64,000 nt of DNA from Ceratopteris richardii (taxonomy: Eukaryota; Streptophyta; Polypodiopsida; Polypodiales; Pteridaceae): assembly GCA_020310875.1 (NCBI GenBank), contig MU260073.1, positions 528,501-592,500 on the forward strand, in the 5' to 3' direction. Below the pieces are notes generated by a model, which saw nothing but the letters and a program-made list of their open reading frames with translations, made no database searches and was not told where the DNA came from. Below, piece by piece: positions 63,998 to 64,000 of the stretch. Position 1 is the first letter of the stretch. Each line of letters begins with the position of its first letter. Both the position numbers and the translations under genes were made by a program.

Positions 63998-64000
63998 ATT

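Overview
The window reads as nuclear DNA of a land plant: a spliced cytosolic GAPDH gene with GT-AG introns, abundant Ty1/copia LTR retrotransposons primed by initiator tRNA-Met (TGGTATCAGAGC sites), tRNA-derived SINEs with poly(A) tails, and AT-rich intergenic DNA. A DUF7869-type gene and an intron-bearing bacterial-style DNA methyltransferase suggest a non-seed plant (fern, lycophyte or bryophyte), with a fern as my best guess. No sequence feature proves the species.

Layout. Bases 1-13329 are a nest of copia elements: an old minus-strand element (B) was split by a minus-strand element with 1.25-kb LTRs (D, 1-3300, running off the left edge) and by a plus-strand element (A1, 3600-10087, target duplication TAGTC). 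Bases 13799-28625 hold two members of a copia family with about 230-bp LTRs in opposite orientations (C1 plus, C2 minus). C1 is split by A2 (target duplication ATGTA). C2 is split by a four-LTR TRIM array (target duplication ATGCT) whose LTRs end in a tRNA-like module. Bases 30752-36259 are a nearly whole copia element (E) with two 380-bp LTRs. Bases 37396-43555 contain the GAPDH gene (39081-42603, 12 exons) between two copies of one SINE family. Bases 43556-47465 are gene-poor and full of diverged tandem duplications. Bases 47466-55105 are copia C3 split by a very young A-family element (A3, 47922-54399).

The right end (55559-63997) is the most interesting part. Two host-like genes are divergently transcribed from about 1.2 kb of shared upstream DNA. 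On the minus strand is a 934-residue DUF7869-type protein with a DDE/RNase H-like acidic pattern and a possible chromatin-barrel C-terminus. On the plus strand is a six-exon gene predicted to encode 991 residues: a ParB-like domain followed by a beta-class N6-adenine/N4-cytosine DNA methyltransferase domain. Introns 1 and 3 of that gene carry arrays of about 20 and 10 copies of a 19-bp near-perfect palindrome (GTCGATGCC-W-GGCATCGAC). A DNA methyltransferase whose own introns are packed with palindromic sites is the best candidate here for an undescribed system; the functional link is inference.

How the genes might act together. GAPDH is an ordinary housekeeping gene. The methyltransferase and its divergent DUF7869 neighbour could be a co-regulated DNA-modification pair or the remains of a large mobile element. 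The sequence shows only their layout and motifs.
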